A stretch of 48,197 bases of DNA from Geobacteraceae bacterium (GCA_021286935.1 JAJTBI010000014.1:1-48197), one strand, 5' to 3'; shown: positions 1 to 10,231, counted from the first letter of the stretch. The notes: generated by a model not told the origin, from the letters alone. A program made the numbers and translations.

Positions 1-2
1 CC

Positions 3-956
3 TTGCTTTCTCAACCATGCGGGGCAACCCTTGAAGAACTCGGGGAAAAACTGGAGATTCAGAAACGGCAGGTTTATCGCCTGTTGGAGTCGTTACAGGA
101 TGATTTCTGTTTCGTTTTGCATGAAGAGCCCCTTGAGGGTGGCGGCAAACGTGTCAGTATCGCTCGTGATCAGCAGAAACGTTTAGCTGACATGAAGGTG
201 CCTGACATGAACCTGACCATGTCGGAAATTGTGGCACTTCACTTTTTGCGCAGCCATGCAAAGCTTTTTCAAGGGACGGAGATCGGCGACGAAATTGAGC
301 AGGCCTTTTCAAAACTATCTGTTTTCGTGCCTGAAGGGTTAGGTGAGCGGGTTGAACGGGTTAAAAGTCTTTGGGTGCCTGCTGGACGTTTTACCAAAGA
401 TTATTCAGGAAATGAAGAGTTGATTGATACTCTTGCCAATGCCATTCTGTCTCAGAAAACATGCAACATTACCTACCATTCATTTTCAGATGACAAAATC
501 AAACATTTCTCTATAGATCCATTACATTTTTTTGAACGTGACGGCGGTTTGTACGTTTTTATTCGCTCTTCAAACTTTGGGGATATCCTGACGCTTGCGG
601 TTGAACGGATACAAGAACTTGAGGCGACCCCAAACACCTTCAATTATCCAGATGACTTTTGCCCAGAAGAACTGCTTGATAAAGCATTTGGATCCGTTTA
701 CGACGACCCAATAGAAGTCAGCATTTGTTTTTCTGCAGATCAAGCCCGCTATATACAAGAGCGTATCTGGGCAAAAGATCAGAAAGTTACGCTTAACAGC
801 GACGGTTCTATTGTGCTTTGGATGAATACTTCAGGTTGGTTTGACGTTAAGCGATGGATTATTTCTTTTGGCAGTGAAGCAGAATTACTTAGCCCCAAAA
901 CGTTGCGAGAAGACATGCTACAAGAACTACAAGGTACCGTTGCAAAGTATCTGTGA
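3..956 (+). CDS. WYL-domain transcriptional regulator, 5' truncated
   Basis: The reading frame is open to the left edge of the window and the first in-frame start-like codon (TTG at 3) has no visible ribosome site, so the true start lies upstream. The visible N-terminus is a helix-turn-helix (ATLEELGEKL, then RQVYRLLESL), followed by a middle region and a WYL-like sensor domain from about residue 145 to 215 (ITYHSF, SIDPLHFFERDGGLYVF, LAVERI) and a C-terminal WCX-like part ending near residue 315. In this family the WYL domain binds ligands, often nucleic acids or nucleotides, and controls DNA binding by the HTH. The WYL triad is degenerate here (LYV). Base composition is AT-richer than the following glt genes. 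Such regulators often accompany defence or stress genes, but the left neighbours are outside the window, so the target cannot be named. Confidence 0.8.
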   Translation: MLSQPCGATLEELGEKLEIQKRQVYRLLESLQDDFCFVLHEEPLEGGGKRVSIARDQQKRLADMKVPDMNLTMSEIVALHFLRSHAKLFQGTEIGDEIEQAFSKLSVFVPEGLGERVERVKSLWVPAGRFTKDYSGNEELIDTLANAILSQKTCNITYHSFSDDKIKHFSIDPLHFFERDGGLYVFIRSSNFGDILTLAVERIQELEATPNTFNYPDDFCPEELLDKAFGSVYDDPIEVSICFSADQARYIQERIWAKDQKVTLNSDGSIVLWMNTSGWFDVKRWIISFGSEAELLSPKTLREDMLQELQGTVAKYL

Positions 957-992
957 CTGAAACTTTGCACGTATGCCTAATACAAGGCTAAT

Positions 993-1028
993 AAAAGAGG
1001 GAGGCGACCAATGGTCCCTCCCTCTTTT
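993..1028. terminator. Bidirectional rho-independent terminator
   Basis: A 12-bp perfect stem (993-1004 with 1017-1028) has A-run and T-run ends, and an inner 4-bp stem (1006-1009 with 1013-1016) closes a three-base loop. It lies between the convergent WYL regulator (+) and gltD (-) and can stop transcription from both sides. Confidence 0.85.
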
Positions 1029-1049
1029 GATTGAAGTGGTTCAATTCAC

Positions 1050-2531
1050 CTAAGGCAGTTCTGTCCCACCCATCAGGTAGCGATCACACTCCCGCGCAGC
1101 ACCGCGGCCTTCGTTAAAGGCCCATACCACCAGGCTCTGGCCACGACGGCAGTCACCTGCAGCAAAGACACCAGGGAGGTTGGTGGTATAACGTTCATAG
1201 TCGGCCTTGATGTTGCTGCGCCCATCCCGTTCAACATCCAGCGCATCAAGCAGCGGCTGTTCCGGCCCCAGGAAACCCATGGCCAGCAGCACCAGCCCTG
1301 CCGGACGGACCTGCTCGGTGCCGGGTACCGGGTTCGGCACAAACTGCCCCTTATCATTTTTGCCCCAGCTAACCTGCACAGTATGCACTGCAGTCAGGTT
1401 ACCGCTCGCATCACCCTCAAATTTTGTGGCGGTGGTCAGGTAGGTACGGGGGTCAGTACCATACTTGGCAGCAGCCTCTTCCTGGCCATAATCCACCTTG
1501 TGGGTCTTGGGCCATTCCGGCCAAGGATTGTCAGCAGCACGCTGTTCAGGTGATTGCGGCATGATCTCCAGCTGGGTGACCGAGTTGCAGCCATGACGCA
1601 GGGATGTTGCCACACAGTCGGTACCGGTATCACCACCGCCGATAATAATCACATCCTTGTCCCTGGCAGAGATAAACTCCGTGCCGGGATTCAGAACCGC
1701 CTTGGTGTTAGCGGTCAGGAAGTCCATGGCAAAATGGATCCCCTTCAGACTGCGCCCCTCAATCGGCAGATCCCGCGGCACGGTTGAACCGGTGGCCAGG
1801 ATGACAGCATCAAATTCACTGCGCAGTTTTTCAACCGGGTAGTCACTACCGCCGATGGCGGTATTGCAGACAAAGCTGATCCCTTCCTCCTCCATCAGCT
1901 TGATCCGGCGCAGCACCACCTCACGTTTGTCCAGCTTCATGTTGGGGATACCGTACATCAGCAGTCCGCCAGGTAGATCAGCCCGTTCAAAGACCGTCAC
2001 GGAATGTCCGGCCTTGTTCAGTTGCGCTGCAGCAGCCAGACCGGCAGGGCCGGAGCCAACCACGGCAACCTTCTTGCCGGTACGGCTCTTGGGAGGATTA
2101 GGCGTTACCCAGCCTTCCTGCCAGCCACGTTCAATAATACTGACTTCAATATTTTTGATGGTCACTGCCGGATCATTCATCCCCAAGGTACAGGACCCTT
2201 CGCAGGGAGCCGGGCAAACTCGGCCGGTAAACTCAGGGAAGTTATTGGTACGCAGCAGCCGGTCCAGCGCCTGTTGCCACAGGCCACGATAGACCAGATC
2301 GTTCCATTCAGGGATCAGGTTGTTGATCGGGCAGCCGCTGGCCATGCCGGAGAGTAGTGTACCGGTGTGGCAGAACGGAATCCCGCAGTCCATGCAGCGT
2401 GCACCCTGGTTGCGCAACGCCTCTTCCGGCATATGCAGATGGAACTCATTCCAGTCATTGATCCGCTCAAGCGGTGCACGGTCTGCCGGAATCTCGCGGC
2501 AATATTCCATAAATCCGGTTGTTTTTCCCAT
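1050..2531 (-). CDS. gltD: Glutamate synthase small (beta) subunit
   Basis: NAD(P)H-dependent electron-input subunit of glutamate synthase, which passes reducing power to GltB for glutamate formation from glutamine and 2-oxoglutarate. The 493-residue length is normal for the family. The N-terminal ferredoxin-like part carries two cysteine clusters ([10 protein letters not shown] near residue 46 and CPAPCEGSC near residue 107) that bind 4Fe-4S centres. A FAD-binding Rossmann motif ([15 protein letters not shown]) sits near residue 155 and an NAD(P)-binding motif ([13 protein letters not shown]) near residue 296. A C-terminal FAD motif ([11 protein letters not shown]) is also present. It lies downstream of gltB on the same strand, 169 bp away, with a repeat element in the gap. 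Cytoplasmic. Identification is firm. Confidence 0.97.
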   Translation of the reverse strand: MGKTTGFMEYCREIPADRAPLERINDWNEFHLHMPEEALRNQGARCMDCGIPFCHTGTLLSGMASGCPINNLIPEWNDLVYRGLWQQALDRLLRTNNFPEFTGRVCPAPCEGSCTLGMNDPAVTIKNIEVSIIERGWQEGWVTPNPPKSRTGKKVAVVGSGPAGLAAAAQLNKAGHSVTVFERADLPGGLLMYGIPNMKLDKREVVLRRIKLMEEEGISFVCNTAIGGSDYPVEKLRSEFDAVILATGSTVPRDLPIEGRSLKGIHFAMDFLTANTKAVLNPGTEFISARDKDVIIIGGGDTGTDCVATSLRHGCNSVTQLEIMPQSPEQRAADNPWPEWPKTHKVDYGQEEAAAKYGTDPRTYLTTATKFEGDASGNLTAVHTVQVSWGKNDKGQFVPNPVPGTEQVRPAGLVLLAMGFLGPEQPLLDALDVERDGRSNIKADYERYTTNLPGVFAAGDCRRGQSLVVWAFNEGRGAARECDRYLMGGTELP

Positions 2532-2578
2532 GGTCGTTTCCTATAGTGTGCGTAGTTCTTTCAAATTACTGTGATCTA

Positions 2579-2702
2579 AACCGGTTTCAAATCAAGGATG
2601 ATTTCTAGGCGGCGATGTATTCGGCGACGCAGGCGTACACGGCAGTACGTTGAGGAGCCGAAAACGAGCCAACGCAGAAAGCGCCTTGATTTGGAAGCGG
2701 TT
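2579..2702. repeat. Inverted-repeat element between gltB and gltD
   Basis: About 124 bp bounded by 19-bp imperfect inverted repeats: 2579-2597 against 2684-2702, with 17 of 19 positions pairing. The right arm overlaps the gltB stop codon by two bases, so the element begins exactly where gltB ends. The interior is GC-rich with further short palindromic stretches (for example around 2636-2652). It has no coding capacity. It looks like a non-autonomous dispersed repeat (REP or MITE class). Confidence 0.65.
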
Positions 2703-5700
2703 AATGCCCGGTTTCGTGCGAATTTTCCTCAAACGCAGCAATCAACGCCGCCTCACCACTCAACCCGGCAGCCTCTGCCCGGGCAATGGCCGCCAGCATC
2801 CGCTTGTAATCCTGCGGCATCACCTTGATGAACTTCGGCTGATACCTATTCCAGTCGGCCAGTACTGCTGCGGCCTTGGTACTGCCGGTCCGCTGCTGAT
2901 GCTCGCTGATCATACCACGCAGGGTTGCCGTATCCCGCTCATCAAGCTGTTCCAGCTCCACCATCTGGGTATTGCAGCGACTACTGAAATCGCCTTTCTC
3001 ATCAAGCACATAGGCGACACCGCCACTCATGCCGGCGGCAAAGTTACGCCCGGTTGAGCCGAGGATGACCGCAATACCGCCGGTCATGTACTCGCAACCG
3101 TGATCGCCAACCCCTTCAACCACCGCATTGACGCCGGAGTTCCGCACGCAGAACCGCTCACCGGCCATGCCGCGGATATAGGCGGTACCGCTGGTGGCTC
3201 CGTAGAAGGCCACGTTGCCGGCAATGATGTTCTCTTCAGCAACAAAGGTTGAACCGGCCGGCGGGAAGACCACAATCGTACCGCCGGAAAGCCCTTTACC
3301 CAGATAGTCGTTGGCATCACCGGACAGCTCCAGGGTCATTCCCTTGGGAATAAAGGCACCGAAACTCTGACCGGCCGAGCCGTTGAAGCGGAGGGTCACT
3401 GTTCCTTCAGGCAACCCTTCGGCACCGTAGGCACGGGTAATCTCGTTCCCCACAATGGTACCCGCAACCCGGTCAATATTGGTGATCGGCAGCTCTGCCG
3501 TTACCTTTTCACCCTTCTCAATGGCAGGTTTGCAGATATCCAGCAGCCTGGAAAGGTCAATACACTTCTCCAGTCCATGGTCCTGGGCCTCAGTGCAGTA
3601 GCTGACCGCGCCGATCCCCATGTCCGGGCTGTAGAGAATATTACTAAAATCAAGCCCCTGAGCCTTCCAGTGTGCCACTGCCTTTTTCGGTTCCAGCACG
3701 TTGGCACGGCCAACCATCTCATTGAAGGTCCTAAAGCCCAGTTGTGCCATCAGCTCACGGACTTCCTGGGCAACAAAGCGCATGAAGTTGACCACATATT
3801 CCGGCTTGCCGCTGAACCGCTTGCGCAGCTCAGGGTCCTGGGTAGCGACACCGGCCGGGCAGGTGTTGCTGTGGCAGACCCGCATCATCACACACCCCAG
3901 AGTTACCAGCGGTGCGGTGGCAAAACCGAACTCCTCAGCTCCCAGCAAGGCGCCGATCACCACGTCACGGCCGGTCTTCAACTGACCGTCAACCTCAATG
4001 ATAATCCGGCTACGCAGGTTGTTCAGCATCAGGGTCTGATGGGTCTCGGCCAGACCGAGTTCCCAGGGCAGACCGGCATGCTTGATACTGGAGATCGGCG
4101 AAGCGCCGGTACCGCCATCATAGCCGCTGATCAGCACCACATCGGCATGGGCCTTGGCCACACCGGCAGCAATGGTACCAACCCCCACCTCGGATACCAG
4201 CTTGACGCTGATCCGGGCACGACGGTTGGCATTTTTTAGGTCGTGGATCAGCTCGGCCAGATCCTCGATGGAATAGATATCGTGGTGCGGCGGCGGTGAT
4301 ACAAGACCAACCCCCGGCGTGGTGTGACGGGTCTTGGCAACCCACGGGTAGACCTTGCTGCCCGGCAGCTCACCACCTTCACCCGGCTTGGCACCCTGGG
4401 CCAGCTTGATCTGTAGCTCACCGGCGTTGGTCAGGTACTGACTGGTGACACCAAACCGTCCCGAGGCCACCTGTTTGATATTACTGTTTTTGGAGTCGCC
4501 CTGCTCGTTGGTCCAAGTAAAACGGGCTGGGTCTTCGCCCCCTTCACCTGTGTTGGAGCGTCCGCCGATCCGGTTCATGGCGATGGCCAGCGCCTCGTGG
4601 GCCTCCTGGCTGATGGAGCCGTAGGACATGGCGCCGGTCTTGAAGCGCTTCATGATCTCTTCCACCGACTCCACTTCATCCAGCGGTACCGGTACGCGAT
4701 TCTTAAAATCAAGCAGGCCGCGCAGGGTGTAGTGACGCTCACTCTGCTCGTCGATCAGTTGCGAGAAGACCTTGAACTCCTGGTAGTCATTGGTACGGGT
4801 TGCCTTTTGCAGGGCAGTAATGGTCAGTGGATTGAAGAGGTGTTCCTCTCCGTCCTTACGCCACTGGTACTGGCCACCCGGATCAAGGGTCGGATCGTTC
4901 GGCACCCGCTTGGGGTATGCCTTGGCATGACGTGCCAGCAGTTCGGTGGCAATCCCCTGCAGATCCGTTCCGCCGATCCGGGAGGGGGTCCAGGTAAAGT
5001 ACTGGTCGATCACCGATTGATGCAGACCAACCGCCTCAAAGATCTGGGCGCCGCGGTAGCTCTGTACCGTGGAAATCCCCATCTTGGCCATGGTCTTGAC
5101 CACCCCTTTGATGGTTGCCTTGATAAAGTTCTTGACCGCCTTCTTGTGGTCAAGATCCGGCAGCATCCCCTGCTTGATCATGTCATCCAGCGACTCAAAG
5201 GCCAGATAGGGGTTGATGGCATTGGCGCCATAGCCCAGCAGCACCGCAAAATGGTGTACCTCACGGGGCTCGCCAGACTCCAGTACCAGCGAAACACGGG
5301 TACGGGTGGCGTTACGGATCAGGAAGTGATGCAGACCTGAAACCGCCAGCAGGGCAGGAATGGCAGCAAACTCCTCATTCACACCGCGGTCGGACAGCAC
5401 CAGAATGGTGGTACCTGCCTCAATGTGACGGATGGCAGCACTGAACAGGCTGTCCAGCGCCTTTTGCATCCCCTCGGCACCATCGGCTGCCTTAAACAGC
5501 AGGGTCAGTGTCGTGGCCTTGAAACCGGAGCGATCCAGGGCACGCAACTTTTCAAAATCCTCGTTGGAGAGGATCGGCTGCTCCAGCTTGATCATCCGGG
5601 CGTTCAGGGCATTGGGCTTGAGCAGGTTTGCCTCGGCACCGATCAGGGTGGTGGTAGAGGTAATGATCTCCTCACGGATCGGGTCGATCGGTGGGTTGGT

Positions 5701-7275
5701 CACCTGGGCAAACAGTTGCTTGAAATAGTTGTAGAGCAGTTGCGAATGTTCAGACAGCACTGCCAGCGGCGTATCGGTACCCATGGAGCCCAACGGCTGG
5801 ACACCGTCACGGGCCATCGGCCCCAGAATCACCCGCTGATCTTCAAAGGTATAGCCAAAGGCCTGCTGACGCTGCAGTACCGTGGCATGATCCGGCTCCT
5901 GAACCGGTGCCTCCGGCAGTTCTTCCAGCAGCAGATGGTTTTCGTTCAGCCAGGTGCCGTAGGGCTTGGCTGAGGCTAACTGCTGCTTTATCTCCTGATC
6001 AGGAATAATCCGCTGTTGCTCCATATCCAGCAGGAACATCTTGCCCGGCTGCAGACGGCCCTTCTTGACCACCTGCTCCGGGGCAACCGGCAACACGCCG
6101 GCCTCGGATGCCATGATGATCCGGTCGTCGTTGGTGATGTAATAGCGGCAGGGACGCAGACCATTACGGTCCAGCACGGCGCCGATACTACGACCATCGG
6201 TAAAGCAGACCGCAGCGGGACCATCCCACGGCTCCATCAGGCAGGAATGATACTCGTAGAAGGCGCGCTTCTCGTCGTTCATCCCTTCGTTGCTCTCCCA
6301 CGGCTCCGGCACCATCATCATCACGGCGTGGGGCAGCGAGTAGCCGGACATCACCAGCAGTTCAAGACAGTTGTCAAACATGGCCGAGTCTGAACCGTTG
6401 GTATTGATGATCGGCAGCGCCTTCTTAATGTCGTCGCCGAAAAGTTCGCTGTTGAAGAGCGACTGGCGGGCATGCATCCAGTTGACGTTGCCCCGCAGGG
6501 TGTTGATCTCACCGTTGTGGGCCAGGAAGTGATAGGGGTGAGCCCGTTCCCAACTGGGGAAGGTGTTGGTGGAAAAGCGGGAGTGGACCAGGGCCAGGGC
6601 CGAGACCATATCCGGGTCACGCAGGTCTGAGAAATACTGATCCACCTGAACCGGCATCAGCATCCCTTTGTAGATGATGGTACGGGTGGAGATACTAGCA
6701 ACATACCAGTGGTTATCCACTTCCGGGTCACGGATCTCATGGATGGCCCGCTGATTGGCAATATAGAGCTTACGGTTGAAGGCAGCCTCATCAAGGCTTT
6801 CATCAACCGGCTTCAGGAACAGCTGGCGTACCAGCGGCTCACCGGCCTTGGCGGTATTGCCCAGCGATGAGTTGTCGGTGGGTACATCACGCCAGCCAAG
6901 AATATGCAACTGTTCCTCGTGCAGAATCCGCTCAAGGATATGACGGGCACTGTTGCGCTCGGTAGCCTCAGGAGAAGTAAATACCATGGCAACGCCGTAC
7001 CTGCCCTGCTCAGGCAGTTCAATACCCAGAGGAGCACAGACCTTGCGCAGGAAGCTGTCCGGCATCTGCAACAGGATACCGGCACCATCGCCGGTGTTAT
7101 GCTCGCAACCGACCGCACCGCGGTGATCCAGATTGGCCAGGATGGTCAGGGCCTGCTGCACGATATCATGGGACTTGGCGCCCTTGATATTGGCTACAAA
7201 ACCAACACCACAGGCATCGTGCTCAAACTGGGGATCGTACAGTCCCTGCTTTTTGGGTACTCCGATAGTTTTCAT
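2701..7275 (-). CDS. gltB: Glutamate synthase large (alpha) subunit
   Basis: Catalytic subunit of glutamate synthase: it hydrolyses glutamine in an N-terminal amidotransferase domain and channels ammonia to 2-oxoglutarate at an FMN/3Fe-4S site. From the chosen start the protein is 1524 residues. The amidotransferase nucleophile is Cys22 in HDACGVGF, implying removal of a 21-residue propeptide. The 3Fe-4S cysteines appear as C-x5-C-x4-C ([15 protein letters not shown]), the FMN-binding core precedes them, and the C-terminal GXGXG beta-helix ends the protein. The frame stays open to 7353, but ATG at 7275 is preferred: it has an AAGGG ribosome site, gives the family N-terminus, and the longer version would run through the sigma-54 promoter candidate. 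It is followed by gltD. Firm. Confidence 0.97.
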   Translation of the reverse strand: MKTIGVPKKQGLYDPQFEHDACGVGFVANIKGAKSHDIVQQALTILANLDHRGAVGCEHNTGDGAGILLQMPDSFLRKVCAPLGIELPEQGRYGVAMVFTSPEATERNSARHILERILHEEQLHILGWRDVPTDNSSLGNTAKAGEPLVRQLFLKPVDESLDEAAFNRKLYIANQRAIHEIRDPEVDNHWYVASISTRTIIYKGMLMPVQVDQYFSDLRDPDMVSALALVHSRFSTNTFPSWERAHPYHFLAHNGEINTLRGNVNWMHARQSLFNSELFGDDIKKALPIINTNGSDSAMFDNCLELLVMSGYSLPHAVMMMVPEPWESNEGMNDEKRAFYEYHSCLMEPWDGPAAVCFTDGRSIGAVLDRNGLRPCRYYITNDDRIIMASEAGVLPVAPEQVVKKGRLQPGKMFLLDMEQQRIIPDQEIKQQLASAKPYGTWLNENHLLLEELPEAPVQEPDHATVLQRQQAFGYTFEDQRVILGPMARDGVQPLGSMGTDTPLAVLSEHSQLLYNYFKQLFAQVTNPPIDPIREEIITSTTTLIGAEANLLKPNALNARMIKLEQPILSNEDFEKLRALDRSGFKATTLTLLFKAADGAEGMQKALDSLFSAAIRHIEAGTTILVLSDRGVNEEFAAIPALLAVSGLHHFLIRNATRTRVSLVLESGEPREVHHFAVLLGYGANAINPYLAFESLDDMIKQGMLPDLDHKKAVKNFIKATIKGVVKTMAKMGISTVQSYRGAQIFEAVGLHQSVIDQYFTWTPSRIGGTDLQGIATELLARHAKAYPKRVPNDPTLDPGGQYQWRKDGEEHLFNPLTITALQKATRTNDYQEFKVFSQLIDEQSERHYTLRGLLDFKNRVPVPLDEVESVEEIMKRFKTGAMSYGSISQEAHEALAIAMNRIGGRSNTGEGGEDPARFTWTNEQGDSKNSNIKQVASGRFGVTSQYLTNAGELQIKLAQGAKPGEGGELPGSKVYPWVAKTRHTTPGVGLVSPPPHHDIYSIEDLAELIHDLKNANRRARISVKLVSEVGVGTIAAGVAKAHADVVLISGYDGGTGASPISSIKHAGLPWELGLAETHQTLMLNNLRSRIIIEVDGQLKTGRDVVIGALLGAEEFGFATAPLVTLGCVMMRVCHSNTCPAGVATQDPELRKRFSGKPEYVVNFMRFVAQEVRELMAQLGFRTFNEMVGRANVLEPKKAVAHWKAQGLDFSNILYSPDMGIGAVSYCTEAQDHGLEKCIDLSRLLDICKPAIEKGEKVTAELPITNIDRVAGTIVGNEITRAYGAEGLPEGTVTLRFNGSAGQSFGAFIPKGMTLELSGDANDYLGKGLSGGTIVVFPPAGSTFVAEENIIAGNVAFYGATSGTAYIRGMAGERFCVRNSGVNAVVEGVGDHGCEYMTGGIAVILGSTGRNFAAGMSGGVAYVLDEKGDFSSRCNTQMVELEQLDERDTATLRGMISEHQQRTGSTKAAAVLADWNRYQPKFIKVMPQDYKRMLAAIARAEAAGLSGEAALIAAFEENSHETGH

Positions 7276-7337
7276 AGTGCAACCCTTGTGAAGATATAAG
7301 TTCGTGTCACCCGCCAGCAAAACGGACTTGTTTAACA

Positions 7338-7352
7338 GCAAATAGCGCGCCA
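7338..7352 (-). promoter_or_regulatory. Sigma-54 (-24/-12) promoter candidate for gltBD
   Basis: On the minus strand the sequence reads TGGCGC-N5-TTGC, one base from the TGGCAC-N5-TTGC consensus, with the invariant GG and GC at correct spacing. Transcription would start near 7326, about 50 bases before the gltB ATG. RpoN control of nitrogen-assimilation genes is established in many proteobacteria. Use of this site is inferred. Confidence 0.6.
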
Positions 7353-7584
7353 ACCCCAGACAACAAAGTCACAAACAACACAGTGCAACGAGCAACATAC
7401 TAGTATCACGCACATTTCAAACAACAACAAACAATCGTCAGCAGTTGAGCGGACAATTGACTACAAAAGCGGCAAACCTGAAAATCCAATACAATTCAAT
7501 CAGCTAGAACGGAAGCAACAAACTGGCCGGCCAACCTGCCCCCGCGCCTTACTACACAGTAGAGTTAATTAACTACTCAACAAA
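7353..7584. other. Intergenic region upstream of gltB
   Basis: AT-rich, A/C-biased stretch without a supportable gene. It holds a 12-bp perfect palindrome (7563-7574, built on TTAATTAA) just after the GreA-like gene, a possible regulator-binding site for the gltB promoter. No T-run follows it on the minus strand, so it does not look like a terminator. Confidence 0.4.
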
Positions 7585-8067
7585 CTACACGATCCGAACC
7601 ACCGTAAAGGTTGCAGCCAGACCATAGTCTCCGGCCTCCAGCTCATCACCAACCTGTCTCCCCAACAGACTGCGCCCCAACGGCGAACCCGGGGTAATCA
7701 CCACAATCTCGCCATCGTCTACAGGAATCTTCATACCGCCAGCATAGGGACCAAGGAACAATCTACGCTGATTCCCTTCTTCATCTTCAAGGGTCACCAG
7801 AGCAGTCAGGCGGATCGGGCTCTCGTCGCCAAAGCTCTGCAGCACCAGATTACGATACCCCTCCAGCGCCACCCTGATCTCCTGGGCACGGTTAGCCTGC
7901 CCCTGAGCTATGTACGAGGCCTCCAGCGCCGTGGTGTCGTACTTGTTGTCCGGGGCGCACTCTTCATGGGTGGCTGCCTCATGGGCCGCCTTTGCCGCAG
8001 CAAAAAACAACGCCAGATCAGCCTCAAGGCTCTGTATGATGGTTGTAAGCAGTCCAGCCTTTGTCAT
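7585..8067 (-). CDS. GreA/GreB-family transcript cleavage factor-like protein
   Basis: About 160 residues, the usual size for GreA/GreB. The N-terminal half is helical and alanine/glutamate-rich, consistent with the coiled-coil finger that enters the RNA polymerase secondary channel. The C-terminal half has the family FKBP-like fold signature (FLGPYAGGM, then VVITPGSPLGRSLLGRQVGDEL). GreA proteins restart backtracked polymerase by stimulating RNA cleavage. The coiled-coil tip normally has acidic DxxE-type residues; here the region is divergent (EECAPDNKYD), so cleavage activity is uncertain and it may be a GreA-like regulator. ATG at 8067 was preferred to GTG at 8079 because GAAAG lies 11 bases upstream of the ATG, whereas the GTG has no ribosome site. 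Confidence 0.8.
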   Translation of the reverse strand: MTKAGLLTTIIQSLEADLALFFAAAKAAHEAATHEECAPDNKYDTTALEASYIAQGQANRAQEIRVALEGYRNLVLQSFGDESPIRLTALVTLEDEEGNQRRLFLGPYAGGMKIPVDDGEIVVITPGSPLGRSLLGRQVGDELEAGDYGLAATFTVVRIV

Positions 8068-8094
8068 AACGTCAAACACTTTCAGCAGATACGA

Positions 8095-8859
8095 TTAAAT
8101 GCAGGTAAGTTTTCCAACAGGTGAGAGGTACACCACAAACTCGTCGTTACCATCCCCACCGATCAGCGCATCAGCCAGGTCCTGATCATAGGCTGCAATG
8201 GCACAGGTACCGCACCCGATTGCCCCACAGGCCAGGTAGAGATTCTGGCAGACATGCCCGGCATCCAGGGCAATCACCTTGGCCGATGCCTCGGCGTACC
8301 GCCACTCGGTACGGGCCGGAATCGCACTCCAGATAAAGGTTACGGCAGCCTGCCCGGCAAAGCGCTGTCCCCGTGCTGCCGCGGTTATCCGCTGCGCCAG
8401 ACCATCAGAGGCGGATTCAAGGATCAGGGCATGGTCAAGGGGCAGATAACGATAGACACCGGCTACCAGACCTTCCACCCGCAGCACCACCAGATAGGTC
8501 TCAAAGGGATGACGACAACCGGCAGAAGGCACGGTCCGCAACATGGCCGCCTCATGCAGATAGCGCCGCACTCCCTGGGTACTCCAGAGCAGAAAGGCCA
8601 GCTCATCCAGCCGCAACGGTGTATCACTGAAACGGCGATGGCTCTCCCTGTTGGCAATCGCCTCCACCAGCTCACAGGCCGGGAGCTTCCAGTCTGCGCG
8701 TTCCGGCAGTCGGATCAGCTCTGCGCCATCCGCCACCGGTTTCTGCACCGGCGGCGGATCTTCTCCCAGCGACTGCGGCGTACCCCACCAGTCAACCTGA
8801 TCCCTGACCCGGTCGGTCAGGAACCAGCGTCCCATCTTCTTACTGAAAGCGGGCTTCAT
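8095..8859 (-). CDS. SagB/ThcOx-type nitroreductase-family oxidoreductase
   Basis: A 254-residue single-domain flavoprotein of the nitroreductase superfamily. Family signatures: an NRESHRRFSDTPL block near residue 70 (FMN-phosphate binding Arg/Ser region), LAFLLWSTQGV, RTVPSAGCRHPFETYLVV, and a C-terminal GCGTCAIAAYD block. The SagB subgroup includes azoline dehydrogenases of peptide-maturation clusters, but many Geobacter-type genomes carry stand-alone members. No cyclodehydratase or precursor peptide is visible nearby, so the substrate is unknown. GGAGG nine bases before the ATG supports the start. It lies 27 bp upstream of the GreA-like gene and 33 bp downstream of srkA, perhaps one transcript. 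Confidence 0.85.
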   Translation of the reverse strand: MKPAFSKKMGRWFLTDRVRDQVDWWGTPQSLGEDPPPVQKPVADGAELIRLPERADWKLPACELVEAIANRESHRRFSDTPLRLDELAFLLWSTQGVRRYLHEAAMLRTVPSAGCRHPFETYLVVLRVEGLVAGVYRYLPLDHALILESASDGLAQRITAAARGQRFAGQAAVTFIWSAIPARTEWRYAEASAKVIALDAGHVCQNLYLACGAIGCGTCAIAAYDQDLADALIGGDGNDEFVVYLSPVGKLTCI

Positions 8860-8892
8860 ACGCAGCGCCTCCTGTCATCAGTCCGGTCGCCG

Positions 8893-9879
8893 TCACAACA
8901 GCTCCAGGGGCGGTTCATCCAACGCTGCCAGCTGTTCACGCAGCTCAAGGATATGCTCGCCCCAGTAATGCATGCTGTTGAACCAGGGGAAGGCGATCGG
9001 AAAGGCCGGATCGTCCCAGCGGCTGGCCAGCCAGGCGCTGTAGTGCAGCATCCGCAGGGTGCGCAACGGCTCGATCAACCGCAGCTCAGCCGGGTCAAAG
9101 CTGTTGAACTCCTGATACCCCTCCAGCAACGCATCCAGCTGCACCAGCTTACGGGGGCGATCACCGGACAGCATCATCCAGAGATCCTGCACTGCCGGTG
9201 CCATCCGGCTGTCATCAAAATCCACAAAATGAGGGGCATTGTCACGCCAGAGAATGTTGCCGCTATGGCAGTCGCCATGGGTGCGAATGAAGCGGACCTG
9301 ACCGGCATCCAGCAGCGCCTGTTCGATTTTTTCAAGTAGTTGAGCGGTTAAGACACCGTAACTTTCACGATACTCGGACGGGATAAACTTCTGGCTGATC
9401 AGGGCAACACTGGCATGACCAAAGCCAGCACTATCCAGCAGAGGCCGGTGCTGGAACGGCCTGACAGCACCGATCCGGTGCATCCTACCCAGCATCCTGC
9501 CCAGGATCAGCAGGTTATCCAGATTGTCAAACTCCGGGGCATGGCCACCCTGCTGGGGATAGAGGGCAAATCTGAAGTTGTGATAGTGAAACAGGCTTTC
9601 ACCGGCGCTAGTACGCCAGGGGGCCACCACCGGCAGTTCATGCCCGGCCAGCTCAAGGCTTAAGTCATGCTCCTCGACAATCTGCCGGTCTGTCCAGCGA
9701 TTGGGACGGTAGAACTTGGCGATCAGCGGCTTGCGGTCCTCGATTCCCACCTGGTAGACCCGGTTTTCATAGCTGTTCAGGGTCAGGTTGCGGCAGTCGC
9801 AGCGGAAGCCCTGACTCTCCACGGCATCCATGATAAAGTCCGGGGTAAGCTGCTGAAACGGATGTGTGTGTGTTGTCAT
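8893..9879 (-). CDS. srkA: Stress response kinase A (YihE/RdoA family)
   Basis: A 328-residue aminoglycoside-phosphotransferase-fold Ser/Thr kinase, the normal length for SrkA. Recognisable blocks: NLTLNSYENRVYQVG (nucleotide loop), IAKFYRPNRW (ATP-binding lysine), the catalytic loop RTHGDCHSGNILW and the metal-binding VDFDDSRMAP that stands for DFG, and a C-terminal helical part (YSAWLASRWDDPAFP). In E. coli SrkA counters stress-induced and MazEF-linked death in the cytoplasm. A regulatory role here is inferred from homology. A clear terminator lies between this gene and the small gene upstream of it, so it is probably transcribed from its own promoter within 9880-9905. Confidence 0.93.
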   Translation of the reverse strand: MTTHTHPFQQLTPDFIMDAVESQGFRCDCRNLTLNSYENRVYQVGIEDRKPLIAKFYRPNRWTDRQIVEEHDLSLELAGHELPVVAPWRTSAGESLFHYHNFRFALYPQQGGHAPEFDNLDNLLILGRMLGRMHRIGAVRPFQHRPLLDSAGFGHASVALISQKFIPSEYRESYGVLTAQLLEKIEQALLDAGQVRFIRTHGDCHSGNILWRDNAPHFVDFDDSRMAPAVQDLWMMLSGDRPRKLVQLDALLEGYQEFNSFDPAELRLIEPLRTLRMLHYSAWLASRWDDPAFPIAFPWFNSMHYWGEHILELREQLAALDEPPLELL

Positions 9880-9905
9880 GGTTGTTTACCGCCTTCTGCT
9901 CACCT

Positions 9906-9930
9906 AAAAAAGCACAGGCTATCACCTGTG
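9906..9930 (-). terminator. Rho-independent terminator
   Basis: On the minus strand a perfect 6-bp stem (CACAGG/CCTGTG, 9925-9930 with 9913-9918) with a 6-base loop is followed by a run of six T. It ends the transcript of the small gene at 9955-10170. A second short stem (9931-9937 with 9957-9963) overlaps that gene's stop codon. Confidence 0.75.
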
Positions 9931-9954
9931 GCCCGCTCACCGTTACCTGTCAGA

Positions 9955-10170
9955 TCAGCGGGCGGGCTTTTCCAGCAGAGGTTTCAAAAACTTGTCATAG
10001 GTGGCCCGTTGCTTGGCAGACAGCAGGTCAAGATCGCCCTCATTATCCAACAGAAAGGTACCTACCCCGATCACCGTCCTGGCGAGATAGCCGGTTCCCT
10101 CAACAGCGGCCTCAATCTCATCGCCTCGCTTGCTCAACAGGTTTTTCAACTGCCGCAGATTCAGTTCCAT
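9955..10170 (-). CDS. Small conserved-looking protein of unknown function
   Basis: 71 residues from ATG 10170, which has GGAG nine bases upstream; an in-frame TTG at 10176 would place that site too close. The product is charged and helical at both ends (ELNLRQLKNLLSKRGDEIE, then SAKQRATYDKFLKPLLEKP) with a short hydrophobic middle (GYLARTVIGVGTFLL). No signal peptide and no recognised motif. It has a ribosome site, good codon use and its own terminator, so it is very likely a real gene. I do not recognise its family. Confidence 0.65.
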   Translation of the reverse strand: MELNLRQLKNLLSKRGDEIEAAVEGTGYLARTVIGVGTFLLDNEGDLDLLSAKQRATYDKFLKPLLEKPAR

Positions 10171-10231
10171 AGTCAATACTCCGTAGTGTGATGCATGTAC
10201 TCAGTTTGCGTGTTATTCGCCTAAAGCGCCA

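Noticed and set aside
3577..5973. Several long plus-strand frames
   Set aside because: All lie opposite gltB and show no family motifs.
7276..7353. N-terminal extension of gltB to 7353
   Set aside because: No ribosome site, departs from the family N-terminus, and would run across the sigma-54 promoter candidate.
8095..8859. SagB-type gene as part of an azole-peptide biosynthetic cluster
   Set aside because: No YcaO cyclodehydratase, precursor peptide or transporter is in the neighbourhood.
8254..9339. 361-codon open frame on the plus strand
   Set aside because: Antisense to srkA and the SagB-type gene, rich in Gln/His/Pro as expected for a shadow frame, no motif or ribosome site.
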